Part shown: positions 14,735-27,766 of the stretch, in pieces
Numbering within the stretch: position 1 is the stretch's first letter
How the letters are laid out: every line of letters starts with the position of its first letter
Source of the DNA: Crossaster papposus
Lineage: Eukaryota > Echinodermata > Asteroidea > Velatida > Solasteridae
Direction: 5' to 3'
DNA length: 64,000 nt
Assembly: GCA_037893245.1 (NCBI GenBank)
Contig: JBAIAA010000433.1
Coordinates: 1,116,001 to 1,180,000, forward strand
Translations under genes and position numbers: made by a program
Notes under the pieces: model-generated
Told to the model about the DNA's origin: nothing
The model's database searches: none
Seen by the model: only the letters and a program-made list of their open reading frames with translations

Positions 14735-15106
14735 ATAATAATAATAATAAATGTTTCTTATATAGCGCATTTCAAAACCGGAGGAATTCTCAATGCGCTT
14801 TACATGACAAAGGCTTATAATTTACATTTTACATTTAAACTTATATATCTACATACTTCAAATAACATAATTTTGCTGAGTACAAATCAAAGTGCATCTT
14901 AAATTACAAAATAGGTCAATAGTTAACATATAACAAAAATGTAGCTGCAATCTCAACAACTAACTAAAGAATAAGTATAACAATGGCACGTTATACATGT
15001 ACCATTCATACTTACAAATATGCCTCTTTGAATAGGTAGGTTTTAAGCTGTTTTTTAAAGCTATTGGGGTTGGATTGGGAGCGAATTTCGTACGGTAGCA
15101 GATTAT
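14735..15106 (-). mobile_element. 5'-truncated L2/CR1-group LINE, copy 4
   Basis: Fourth copy with identical junctions, 1353 bp after copy 3. Here the insertion-bearing unit repeats by itself instead of as part of the 2331-bp pair. Confidence 0.8.
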
Positions 15107-15259
15107 TAAAGGGTGCATGTGACTAAATCAGTGAAAATGACTGCGCGCGAGCTCATTAATATTTTGTGATCCCTCCGGTAATTTTGAATAAGAGGTCCCT
15201 GGGGCCTATACATTGGACTGATTGTCGAAATAATTGTGGAAATCAAGAATTGGTGACCC

Positions 15260-18200
15260 GTGGCTTCCAACTCGGGGGATTTCGTTCACAGAAAAGACCA
15301 ATACCAGGGTCTATTTCGCATAGAGACGGGGGGCTACATTGATACCTGGGCCCAGAGCTGGGCCACCAGTTTATGGGTGGTTTGTGTGGAGGGGAGTATA
15401 ACAAATATTCATTTGGTCAACCCCCATAAATTTGAAAAGAAAATTGTTCTAGGAGTCTTAATCTTTGATTTCCAGTCAAACAAATATGGCCACTCTACTC
15501 ATGAGCGTCACCCGGCGGCGCTCTTTCTTTCAATTTTTGTGTTGGTTACAATGAGCGCCGTATTTAGTGTAGTGGAACCTATATGAATCAAAGGTGGCGG
15601 CGCACTAAACTGTAGCGCGCCATTACGCGCCATTTTAGAACAGCAAGTCCACCGCATTTAATTTTTTGAAGTGGTTACTGTATTTTAGGTAATTTTTTAT
15701 TGTTTTGAGTCCCATTTTTCTCACCAAAGGCCCCAGTAAGTGCTATTAAATTAATCAAAGATGGCGGCGCACTAAACTGTACCGCGCCATTTTACGCGCC
15801 ATTTTAGAACAGCAAGTCCACCGCATTTAATTTTTTGAAGTGGTTACTGTATTTTAGGTAAATTTTCATTGTTTTGAGTCCCATGTTTCTCACCAAAGGC
15901 CCCAGTAAGTGCTATTAAAGGGTGCATGTGACTAAATCAGTGAAAATGACTGCGCGCGAGCTCATTAATATTTTGTGATCCCTACGGTAATTTTGAATAA
16001 GAGGTCCCTGGGGCCTATACATTGGACTGATTGTAGAAATAATTGTGGAAATCAAGAATTGGTGACCCGTGGCTTCCAACTCGGGGGATTTCGTTCACAG
16101 AAAATACCAATACCAGGGTCTATTTCGCATAGAGGCGGGGGGCTACATTGATACCTGGGCCCAGAGCTGGGCCACCAGTTTAGGGGTGGTTTGTGTGGAG
16201 GGGAGTATACACAAAATTCATTTGGTCAACCCCCATAAATTTGAAAAGAAAATTGTTCTAGGAGTCTTAATCTTTGATTTCCAGTCAAAAAAATATGGCC
16301 ACTCTACCCATGAGCGTCACCAGGCGGCGCTCTTTCTTTCAATGTTTGTGTTGGTTACAATGAGCGCCGTATTTAGTGTAGTGGAACCTACATGTATATG
16401 AATCAAAGATGGCGGCGCACTAAACTGTAGCGCGCCATTTTACGTGCCATTTTAGAACAGCAAGTCCACCGCATTTAATTTGTTGAAGTGGTTACTGTAT
16501 TTTAGGTAAATTTTCATTGTTTTGAGTCCCATTTTTCTCACCAAAGGCCCCAGTAAGTGCTATTAAATGAATCAAAGATGGCGGCGCACTAAACTGTACC
16601 GCGCCATTTTACGCGCCATTTTAGAACAGCAAGTCCACCGCATTTAATTTTTTGAAGTGGTTACTGTATTTTAGGTAAATTTTCATTGTTTTGAGTCCCA
16701 TTTTTCTCACCAAAGGCCCCAGTAAGTGCTATTAAATGAATCAAAGATGGCGGCGCACTAAACTGTACCGCGCCATTTTACGCGCCATTTTAGAACAGCA
16801 AGTCCACCGCATTTAATTTTTTGAAGTGGTTACTGTATTTTAGGTAAATTTTCATTGTTTTGAGTCCCATGTTTCTCACCAAAGGCCCCAGTAAGTGCTA
16901 TTAAAGGGTGCATGTGACTAAATAAGTGAAAATGACTGCGCGCGAGCTCATTAATATTTTGTGATCCCTCCGGTAATTTTGAATAAGAGGTCCCTGGGGC
17001 CTATACATTGGACTGATTGTAGAAATAATTGTGGAAATCAAGAATTGGTGACCCGTGGCTTCCAACTCGGGGGATTTCGTTCACAGAAAAGACCAATACC
17101 AGGGTCTATTTCGCATAGAGGCGGGGGGCTACATTGATACCTGGGCCCAGAGCTGGGCCAACAGTTTAGGGGTGGTTTGTATGGAGGGGAGTATACAAAA
17201 AATTCATTTGGTCAACCCCCATAAATTTGAAAAGAAAATTGTTCTAGGAGTCTTAATCTTTGATTTCCAGTCAAAAAATATGGCCACTCTACTCATGAGC
17301 GTTACCAGGCGGCGCTCTTTCTTTCAATTTTTGTGTTGGTTACAATGAGCGCCGTATTTAGTGTAGTGGAACCTATATGAATCAAAGATGGCGGCGCACT
17401 AAACTGTAGCGCGCCATTTTACGCGCCATTTTAGAACAGCAAGTCCACCGCATTTAATTTTTTGAAGTGGTTACTGTATTTTAGGTAAATTTTCATTGTT
17501 TTGAGTCCCATTTTTCTCACCAAAGGCCCCAGTAAGTGCTATTAAATGAATCAAAGATGGCGGCGCACTAAACTGTACCGCGCCATTTTACGCGCCATTT
17601 TAGAACAGCATGTCCACCGCATTTAATTTTTTGAAGTGGTTACTGTATTTTAGGTAAATTTTCATTGTTTTGAGTCCCATGTTTCTCACCAAAGGCCCCA
17701 GTAAGTGCTATTAAAGGGTGCATGTGACTAAATCAGTGAAAATGACTGCGCGCGAGCTCATTAATATTTTGTGATCCCTACGGTAATTTTGAATAAGAGG
17801 TCCCTGGGGCCTATACATTGGACTGATTGTAGAAATAATTGTGGAAATCAAGAATTGGTGACCCGTGGCTTCCAACTCGGGGGATTTCGTTCACAGAAAA
17901 GACCAATACCAGGGTCTATTTCGCATAGAGGCGGGGGGCTACATTGATACCTGGGCCCAGAGCTGGGCCACCAGTTTAGGGGTGGTTTGTGTGGAGGGGA
18001 GTATACACAAAATTCATTTGGTCAACCCCCATAAATTTGAAAAGAAAATTGTTCTAGGAGTCTTAATCTTTGATTTCCAGTCAAAAAAATATGGCCACTC
18101 TACTCATGAGCGTCACCAGGCGGCGCTCTTTCTTTCAATGTTTGTGTTGGTTACAATGAGCGCCGTATTTAGTGTAGTGGAACCTACATGTATATGAATC

Positions 18201-21200
18201 AAAGATGGCGGCGCACTAAACTGTAGCGCGCCATTTTACGCGCCATTTTAGAACAGCAAGTCTACCGCATTTAATTTGTTGAAGTGGTTACTGTATTTTA
18301 GGTAAATTTTCATTGTTTTGAGTCCCATTTTTCTCACTAAAGGCCCCAGTAAGTGCTATTAAATGAATCAAAGATGGCGGCGCACTAAACTGTACCGCGC
18401 CATTTTACGCGCCATTTTAGAACAGCAAGTCCACCGCATTAAATTTTTTGAAGTGGTTACTGTATTTTAGGTAAATTTTCATTGTTTTGAGTCCCATTTT
18501 TCTCACCAAGGGCCCCAGTAAGTGCTATTAAATGAATCAAAGATGGCGGCGCACTAAACTGTACCGCGCCATTTTACGCGCCATTTTAGAACAGCAAGTC
18601 CACCGCATTTAATTTTTTGAAGTGGTTACTGTATTTTAGGTACATTTTCATTGTTTTGAGTCCCCTTTTTCTCACCAAAGGCCCCAGTAAGTGCTATTAA
18701 AGGGTGCATGTGACTAAATCAGTGAAAATGACTGCGCGCGAGCTCATTAATATTTTGTGATCCCTCCGGTAATTTTGAATAAGAGGTCCCTGGGGCCTAT
18801 ACATTGGACTGATTGTAGAAATAATTGTGGAAATCAAGAATTGGTGACCCGTGGCTTCCAACTCGGGGGATTTCGTTCACAGAAAAGACCAATACCAGGG
18901 TCTATTTCGCATAGAGGCGGGGGGCTACATTGATACCTGGGCCCAGAGCTGGGCCAACAGTTTAGGGGTGGTTTGTATGGAGGGGAGTATACAAAAAATT
19001 CATTTGGTCAACCCCCATAAATTTGAAAAGAAAATTGTTCTAGGAGTCTTAATCTTTGATTTCCAGTCAAAAAATATGGCCACTCTACTCATGAGCGTTA
19101 CCAGGCGGCGCTCTTTCTTTCAATTTTTGTGTTGGTTACAATGAGCGCCGTATTTAGTGTAGTGGAACCTATATGAATCAAAGATGGCGGCGCACTAAAC
19201 TGTAGCGCGCCATTTTACGCGCCATTTTAGAACAGCAAGTCCACCGCATTTAATTTTTTGAAGTGGTTACTGTATTTTAGGTAAATTTTCATTGTTTTGA
19301 GTCCCATTTTTCTCACCAAAGGCCCCAGTAAGTGCTATTAAATGAATCAAAGATGGCGGCGCACTAAACTGTACCGCGCCATTTTACGCGCCATTTTAGA
19401 ACAGCATGTCCACCGCATTTAATTTTTTGAAGTGGTTACTGTATTTTAGGTAAATTTTCATTGTTTTGAGTCCCATGTTTCTCACCAAAGGCCCCAGTAA
19501 GTGCTATTAAAGGGTGCATGTGACTAAATCAGTGAAAATGACTGCGCGCGAGCTCATTAATATTTTGTGATCCCTACGGTAATTTTGAATAAGAGGTCCC
19601 TGGGGCCTATACATTGGACTGATTGTAGAAATAATTGTGGAAATCAAGAATTGGTGACCCGTGGCTTCCAACTCGGGGGATTTCGTTCACAGAAAAGACC
19701 AATACCAGGGTCTATTTCGCATAGAGGCGGGGGGCTACATTGATACCTGGGCCCAGAGCTGGGCCACCAGTTTAGGGGTGGTTTGTGTGGAGGGGAGTAT
19801 ACACAAAATTCATTTGGTCAACCCCCATAAATTTGAAAAGAAAATTGTTCTAGGAGTCTTAATCTTTGATTTCCAGTCAAAAAAATATGGCCACTCTACT
19901 CATGAGCGTCACCAGGCGGCGCTCTTTCTTTCAATGTTTGTGTTGGTTACAATGAGCGCCGTATTTAGTGTAGTGGAACCTACATGTATATGAATCAAAG
20001 ATGGCGGCGCACTAAACTGTAGCGCGCCATTTTACGCGCCATTTTAGAACAGCAAGTCTACCGCATTTAATTTGTTGAAGTGGTTACTGTATTTTAGGTA
20101 AATTTTCATTGTTTTGAGTCCCATTTTTCTCACTAAAGGCCCCAGTAAGTGCTATTAAATGAATCAAAGATGGCGGCGCACTAAACTGTACCGCGCCATT
20201 TTACGCGCCATTTTAGAACAGCAAGTCCACCGCATTAAATTTTTTGAAGTGGTTACTGTATTTTAGGTAAATTTTCATTGTTTTGAGTCCCATTTTTCTC
20301 ACCAAGGGCCCCAGTAAGTGCTATTAAATGAATCAAAGATGGCGGCGCACTAAACTGTACCGCGCCATTTTACGCGCCATTTTAGAACAGCAAGTCCACC
20401 GCATTTAATTTTTTGAAGTGGTTACTGTATTTTAGGTACATTTTCATTGTTTTGAGTCCCCTTTTTCTCACCAAAGGCCCCAGTAAGTGCTATTAAAGGG
20501 TGCATGTGACTAAATCAGTGAAAATGACTGCGCGCGAGCTCATTAATATTTTGTGATCCCTCCGGTAATTTTAAATAAGAGGTCCCTGGGGCCTATACAT
20601 TGGACTGATTGTAGAAATAATTGTGGAAATCAAGAATTGGTGACCCGTGGCTTCCAACTCGGGGGATTTCGTTCACAGAAAAGACCAATACCAGGGTCTA
20701 TTTCGCATAGAGGCGGGGGGATACATTGATACCTGGGCCCAGAGCTGGGCCACCAGTTTAGGGGTGGTTTGTGTGGAGGGGAGTATACACAAAATTCATT
20801 TGGTCAACCCCCATAAATTTGAAAAGAAAATTGTTCTAGGAGTCTTAATCTTTGATTTCCAGTCAAAAAAATATGGCCACTCTACTCATGAGCGTCACCA
20901 GGCGGCGCTCTTTCTTTCAATGTTTGTGTTGGTTACAATGAGCGCCGTATTTAGTGTAGTGGAACCTACATGTATATGAATCAAAGATGGCGGCGCACTA
21001 AACTGTAGCGCGCCATTTTACGCGCCATTTTAGAACAGCAAGTCCACCGCATTTAATTTGTTGAAGTGGTTACTGTATTTTAGGTAAATTTTCATAGTTT
21101 TGAGTCCCATTTTTCTCACCAAAGGCCCCAGTAAGTGCTATTAAATGAATCAAAGATGGCGGCGCACTAAACTGTAGCGCGCCATTTTACGCGCCATTTT

Positions 21201-24200
21201 AGAACAGCAAGTCCACCGCATTTAATTTTTTGAAGTGGTTACTGTATTTTAGGTAAATTTTCATTGTTTTGAGTCCCATTTTTCTCACCAAAGGCCCCAG
21301 AAAGTGCTATTAAATGAATCAAAGATGGCGGCGCACTAAACTGTACCGCGCCATTTTACCCGCCATTTTAGAACAGCAAGTCCACCGCATTTAATTTTTT
21401 TAAGTGGTTACTGTATTTTAGGTAAATTTTCATTGTTTTGAGTCCCATTTTTCTCACCAAAGGCCCCAGTAAGTGCTATTAAAGGGTGCATGTGACTAAA
21501 TCAGTGAAAATGACTGCGCGCGAGCTCATTAATATTTTGTGATCCCTCCGGTAATTTTGAATAAGAGGTCCCTGGGGCCTATACATTGGACTGATTGTAG
21601 AAATAATTGTGGAAATCAAGAATTGGTGACCCGTGGCTTCCAACTCGTGGGATTTCGTTCACAGAAAAGACCAATACCGGGGTCTATTTCGCATAGAGGC
21701 GGGGGGCTACATTGATACCTGGGCCCAGAGCTGGGCCACCAGTTTAGGGGTGGTTTGTGTGGAGGGGAGTATACACAAAATTCATTTGGTCAACCCCCAT
21801 AAATTTGAAAAGAAAATTGTTCTACGAGTCTTAATCTTTGATTTCCAGTCAAAAAAATATGGCCACTCTACTCATGAGCGTCACCAGGCGGCGCTCTTTC
21901 TTTCAATGTTTGTGTTGGTTACAATGAGCGCCGTATTTAGTGTAGTGGAACCTACATGTATATGAATCAAAGATGGCGGCGCACTAAACTGTAGCGCGCC
22001 ATTTTACGCGCCATTTTAGAACAGCAAGTCCACCGCATTTAATTTGTTGAAGTGGTTACTGTATTTTAGGTAAATGTTCATTGTTTTGAGTCCCATTTTT
22101 CTCACCAAAGGCCCCAGTAAGTGCTATTAAATAAATCAAAGATGGCGGCGCACTAAACTGTACCGCGCCATTTTACGCGCCATTTTAGAACAGCAAGTCC
22201 ACCGCATTTAATTTTTTGAAGTGGTTACTGTATTTTAGGTAAATTTTCATTGTTTTGAGTCCCATTTTTCTTACCAAAGGCCCCAGTAAGTGCTATTAAA
22301 GGGTGCATGTGACTAAATCAGTGAAAATGACTGCGCGCGAGCTCATTAATATTTTGTGATCCCTACGGTAATTTTGAATAAGAGGTCCCTGGGGCCTATA
22401 CATTGGACTGATTGTAGAAATAATTGTGGAAATCAAGAATTGGTGACCCGTGGCTTCCAACTCGGGGGATTTCGTTCACAGAAAAGACCAATACCAGGGT
22501 CTATTTCGCATAGAGGCGGGGGGCTACATTGATACCTGGGCCCAGAGCTGGGCCACCAGTTTAGGGGTGGTTTGTGTGGAGGGGAGTATACACAAAATTC
22601 ATTTGGTCAACCCCCATAAATTTGAAAAGAAAATTGTTCTAGGAGTCTTAATCTTTGATTTCCAGTCAAAAAAATATGGCCACTCTACTCATGAGCGTCA
22701 CCAGGCGGCGCTCTTTCTTTCAATGTTTGTGTTGGTTACAATGAGCGCCGTATTTAGTGTAGTGGAACCTACATGTATATGAATCAAAGATGGCGGCGCA
22801 CTAAACTGTAGCGCGCCATTTTACGCGCCATTTTAGAACAGCAAGTCCACCGCATTTAATTTTTTGAAGTGGTTACTGTATTTTAGGTACATTTTCATTG
22901 TTTTGAGTCCCATTTTTCTCACCAAAGGCCCCAATAAGTGCTATTAAATGAATCAAAGATGGCGGCGCACTAAACTGTAGCGCGCCATTTTACGCGCCAT
23001 TTTAGAACAGCAAGTCCACCGCATTTAATTTTTTGAAGTGGTTACTGTATTTTAGGTAAATTGTCATTGTTTTGAGTCCCATTTTTCTCACCAAAGGCCC
23101 CAGTAAGTGCTATTAAAGGGTGCATGTGACTAAATCAGTGAAAATGACTGCGCGCGAGCTCATTAATATTTTGTGATCCCTCCGGTAATTTTGAATAAGA
23201 GGTCCCTGGGGCCTATACATTGGACTGATTGTAGAAATAATTGTGGAAATCAAGAATTGGTGACCCGTGGCTTCCAACTCGGGGGATTTCGTTCACAGAA
23301 AAGACCAATACCAGGGTCTATTTCGCATAGAGGCGGGGGGATACATTGATACCTGGGCCCAGAGCTGGGCCACCAGTTTAGGGGTGGTTTGTGTGGAGGG
23401 GAGTATACACAAAATTCATTTGGTCAACCCCCATAAATTTGAAAAGAAAATTGTTCTAGGAGTCTTAATCTTTGATTTCCAGTCAAAAAAATATGGCCAC
23501 TCTACTCATGAGCGTCACCAGGCGGCGCTCTTTCTTTCAATGTTTGTGTTGGTTACAATGAGCGCCGTATTTAGTGTAGTGGAACCTACATGTATATGAA
23601 TCAAAGATGGCGGCGCACTAAACTGTAGCGCGCCATTTTACGCGCCATTTTAGAACAGCAAGTCCACCGCATTTAATTTGTTGAAGTGGTTACTGTATTT
23701 TAGGTAAATGTTCATTGTTTTGAGTCCCATTTTTCTCACCAAAGGCCCCAGTAAGTGCTATTCAATGAATCAAAGATGGCGGCGCACTAAACTGTACCGC
23801 GCCATTTTACGCGCCATTTTAGAACAGCAAGTCCACCGCATTTAATTTTTTGAAGTGGTTACTGTATTTTAGGTAAATTTTCATTGTTTTGAGTCACATT
23901 TTTCTTACCAAAGGCCCCAGTAAGTGCTATTAAAGGGTGCATGTGACTAAATCAGTGAAAATGACTGCGCGCGAGCTCATTAATATTTTGTGATCCCTAC
24001 GGTAATTTTGAATAAGAGGTCCCTGGGGCCTATACATTGGACTGATTGTAGAAATAATTGTGGAAATCAAGAATTGGTGACCCGTGGCTTCCAACTCGGG
24101 GGATTTCGTTCACAGAAAAGACCAATACCAGGGTCTATTTCGCATAGAGGCGGGGGGCTACATTGATACCTGGGCCCAGAGCTGGGCCACCAGTTTAGGG

Positions 24201-25235
24201 GTGGTTTGTGTGGAGGGGAGTATACACAAAATTCATTTGGTCAACCCCCATAAATTTGAAAAGAAAATTGTTCTAGGAGTCTTAATCTTTGATTTCCAGT
24301 CAAAAAAATATGGCCACTCTACTCATGAGCGTCACCAGGCGGCGCTCTTTCTTTCAATGTTTGTGTTGGTTACAATGAGCGCCGTATTTAGTGTAGTGGA
24401 ACCTACATGTATATGAATCAAAGATGGCGGCGCACTAAACTGTAGCGCGCCATTTTACGCGCCATTTTAGAACAGCAAGTCCACCGCATTTAATTTGTTG
24501 AAGTGGTTACTGTATTTTAGGTACATTTTCATTGTTTTGAGTCCCATTTTTCTCACTAAAGGCCCCAGTAAGTGCTATTAAATGAATCAAAGATGGCGGC
24601 GCACTAAACTGTACCGCGCCATTTTACGCGCCATTTTAGAACAGCAAGTCCACCGCATTAAATTTTTTGAAGTGGTTACTGTATTTTAGGTAAATTTTCA
24701 TTGTTTTGAGTCCCATTTTTCTCACCAAAGGCCCCAGTAAGTGCTATTAAATGAATCAAAGATGGCGGCGCACTAAACTGTACCGCGCCATTTTACGCGC
24801 CATTTTAGAACAGCAAGTCCACCGCATTTATTTTTTTGAAGTGGTTACTGTATTTTAGGTAAATTGTCATTGTTTTGAGTCCCATTTTTCTGAACAAAGG
24901 CCCCAGTAAGTGCTATTAAATGAATCAAAGATGGTGGCGCACTAAACTGTAGCGCGCCATTTTACGCCCCATTTTAAAACAGCAAGTCCACCGCATTTAA
25001 TTTTTAGAAGTGGTTACTGTATTTTAGGTAAATTTTCATTGTTTTGAGTCCCATTTTTCTCACCAAAGGCCCCAGTAAGTGCTATTAAAGGGTGCATGTG
25101 ACTAAATCAGTGAAAATGACTGCGCGCGAGCTCATTAATATTTTGTGATCCCTCCGGTAATTTTGAATAAGAGGTCCCTGGGGCCTATACATTGGACTGA
25201 TTGTAGAAATAATTGGGGAAATCAAGAATTGGTGA
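15260..25235. repeat. Satellite array, block 3: 1796-bp and 817-bp higher-order repeats
   Basis: Equivalent A positions are 15260, 16069, 17055, 17865, 18851, 19661, 20647, 21633, 22450, 23267 and 24084. Between 17055 and 20647 a 1796-bp pair (986 + 810, alternating 3B and 2B) repeats twice. The variants AGCATGTCCACC (17.6 and 19.4 kb) and AGTCTACCGC (18.26 and 20.06 kb) mark the two copies. From 21633 to 24084 three 817-bp A + 2B units follow one another. The last spacing (24084 to about 25236) is ~1150 bp, an A + 4B unit. No gene is supported. Confidence 0.9.
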
Positions 25236-25541
25236 CTAGTGGCTTCCAACTCGGGGGATTTCGTTCACAGAAAAGACCAATACCAGGGTCTATTTCGCAT
25301 AGAGGCGGGGGGCTACATTAATACCTGGGCCCAGAGCTGGGCCACCGGGGTGGTTTGTGTGGAGGGGAGTATAAACAAAAATTATTTCGGTCAACCCCCA
25401 TAAATTTGAAAAGAAAATTGTTCTAGGTGATTTCCAGTCAAACAAATATGGCCACTCTACTCATGAGCGTCACCAGGCGGCGCTCTTTCTTTCAATTTTT
25501 GTGTTGGTTACAATGAGCGCCGTATTTAGTGTAGTGGAACC

Positions 25542-25854
25542 ACTGACCTCTACACCTGGACGGATCATTGTCCATAATCTGCTGTGCTAACACTTGAAGT
25601 CGGCGCGAACTGGAAGTGCAACATGGCGGACCCTGGACGTCACTGCCCTGAGCCAATGAAATGTCCAGGTGTAGAGGTCAGTGGATTTACTCTGTAAATT
25701 TTGTATTTATAAACATTACGTAATACGTATCGTACCAACACCTGGCCATTTCATTGGCTCACAGAGTGACGTCGTGGGTCCGCCATGTTGCACTTCTCCG
25801 CATGCCGACTTCAAAATGAAACAATTATGATATGTCCATGTATAGAGGTCATTG
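25542..25854. mobile_element. 313-bp non-autonomous inverted-repeat element, copy 1
   Basis: Flanked by a direct AGTGGAACC duplication (25533-25541 and 25855-25863) that is single in unoccupied units. The terminal inverted repeat starts ACTGACCTCTACACCTGGAC, and the right end is its imperfect complement. A perfect inverted copy of that terminus also lies internally (about 25664-25683), and the inner arms (AAGTGCAACATGGCGGACCC against GGGTCCGCCATGTTGCACTT) pair as well, so much of the element can fold into hairpins. No coding capacity. An 8-9 bp duplication fits hAT- or Mutator-like families; the family is not established. Confidence 0.75.
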
Positions 25855-26488
25855 AGTGGAACCTATATGAATCAAAGATGGCGGCGCACTAAGATGTAGC
25901 GCGCCATTTTACGCGCCATTTTAGAACGGCAAGTCCACCGCATTTATTTTTTTGAAGTGGTTACTGTATTTTAGATAAATTTTCATTGTATTGAGTCCCC
26001 CTTTTCTCACCAAAGGCCCCAGTAAGTGCTATTAAAGGGTGCATGTGACTAAATCAGTGAAAATGACTGCGCGCGAGCTCATTAATATTTTGTGATCCCT
26101 CCGGTAATTTTGAATAAAAGGTCCCTGGGGCTTATACATTGGACTGATTGCAGAAATAATTGTGGAAATCAAGAATTGGTGACCCGTGGCTTCCAACTCG
26201 GGGGATTTTGTTCACAGAAAAGACCAACACCAGGGTCTATTTCGCATAGAGGCGGGGGGCTACATTAATACCTGGGCCCAGAGCTGGGCCACCGGGGTGG
26301 TTTGTGTGGAGGGGAGTATAAACAAAAATTATTTCGGTCAACCCCCATCAATTTGAAAAGAAAATTGTTCTAGGTGATTTCCAGTCAAAACAATATGGCC
26401 ACTCTACTCATGAGCGTCACCAGGCGGCGCTCTTTCTTTCAATTTTTGTGTTGGTTACAATGAGCGCCGTATTTAGTGTAGTGGAACC

Positions 26489-26801
26489 ACTGACCTCTAC
26501 ACCTGGACGGATCATTGTCCATATTCTGCTGTGTTAACACTTGAAGTCGGCGCGAACTGGAAGTGCAACATGGCGGACCCTAGACGTCACTGCTGTGAGC
26601 CAATGAAATGTCCAGGTGTAGAGGTCAGTGGATTTACTCTGTACATTTTGTATTTATAAATATTACGTAATACGTATCGTACCAACACCTGGCCATTTCA
26701 TTGGCTCACAGAGAGACGTCGTGGGTCCGCCATGTTGCACTTCTCCGCATGCCGACTTCAAAATGAAACAATGATGATCTGTCCATGTATAGAGGTCAGT
26801 G
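26489..26801. mobile_element. 313-bp non-autonomous inverted-repeat element, copy 2
   Basis: Same element, site and AGTGGAACC duplication (26480-26488 and 26802-26810), with a few substitutions. Identical length and site to copy 1 show it was copied with the satellite unit. Confidence 0.75.
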
Positions 26802-27453
26802 AGTGGAACCTATATGAATCAAAGATGGCGGCGCACTAAACTCTAGCGCGCCATTTTACGCGCCATTTTAGAACAGCAAGTCCACCGCATTTATTTTTTT
26901 GAAGTGGTTACTGTATTTTAGATAAATTTTCATTGTATTGAGTCCCCTTTTTCTCACCAAAGGCCCCAGTAAGTGCTATTAAAGGGTGCACGTGACTAAA
27001 TCAGTGAAAATGACTGCGCGCGAGCTCAATAATTTTTTGTGATCCCTCCGGTAATTTTGAATAAGAGGTCCCTGGGGCCTATACATTGGACTGATTGTAG
27101 AAATAATTGTGGAAATCAAGAATTGGTGACCCGTGGCTTCCAACTCGGGGGATTTCGTTCACAGAAAAGACCAATACCAGGGTCTATTTCGCATAGAGGC
27201 GGGGGGCTGCATTGATACCTGGGCCCAGAGCTGGGCCACCAGTTTAGGGGTGGTTTGTGGGGAGGGGAGTATAAAAAAAATTCATTTGGTCAACCCCCAT
27301 AAATTTGAAAAGAAAATTGTACTAGGAGTCTTAATCTTTGATTTCCAGTAAAAAAAAATATGGCCACTCTACTCATGAGCGTCACCAGGCGGCGCTCTTT
27401 CTTTCAATTTTTGAATTGGTTACAATGAGCGCCGTAATTAGTGTAGTGGAACC

Positions 27454-27766
27454 ACTGACCTCTACACCTGGACGGACCATTGTCCATATTCTGCTGTGCT
27501 AACACTTGAAGTCGGCGCGAACTGGAAGTGCAACATGGCGGACCCGAGACGTCACTGCTGTGAGCCAATGAAATGTCCAGGTGTGGAGGTCAGCGGATTT
27601 ATTCTGTACATTTTGTATTTATAAACATTACGTAATACGTATCGTACCAACACCTGGACATTTCATTGGCTCACAGAGTCACGTCGTGGGTCCGCCATGT
27701 TGCACTTCTCCGCATGCCGACTTCAAAATGAAACAATGATGATCTGTCCATGTATAGAGGTCAGTG
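27454..27766. mobile_element. 313-bp non-autonomous inverted-repeat element, copy 3
   Basis: Third copy at the equivalent site, with AGTGGAACC at 27445-27453 and 27767-27775. The next unit, near 28.4 kb, lacks the insertion and reads straight through GTAGTGGAACCTATATG, so it serves as an empty site. Confidence 0.75.

Larger units (their letters stand above)
7892..15259. repeat. Satellite array, block 2: higher-order repeats carrying a LINE fragment
   Basis: Equivalent points in A fall at 7892, 9245, 10223, 11576, 12554, 13907 and 15260, giving spacings of 1353, 978, 1353, 978, 1353 and 1353 bp. The 1353-bp unit is an A + 3B unit with a ~371-bp LINE fragment inserted in the last B. The 2331-bp pair (1353 + 978) occurs twice in tandem and is followed by two 1353-bp units. 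Marker variants such as GGTGCACTAAAC (near 8398, 10729, 13060, 14414) and the GTCGGGG variant of A recur at the expected offsets, so the copies come from duplication rather than independent mutation. Confidence 0.9.
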
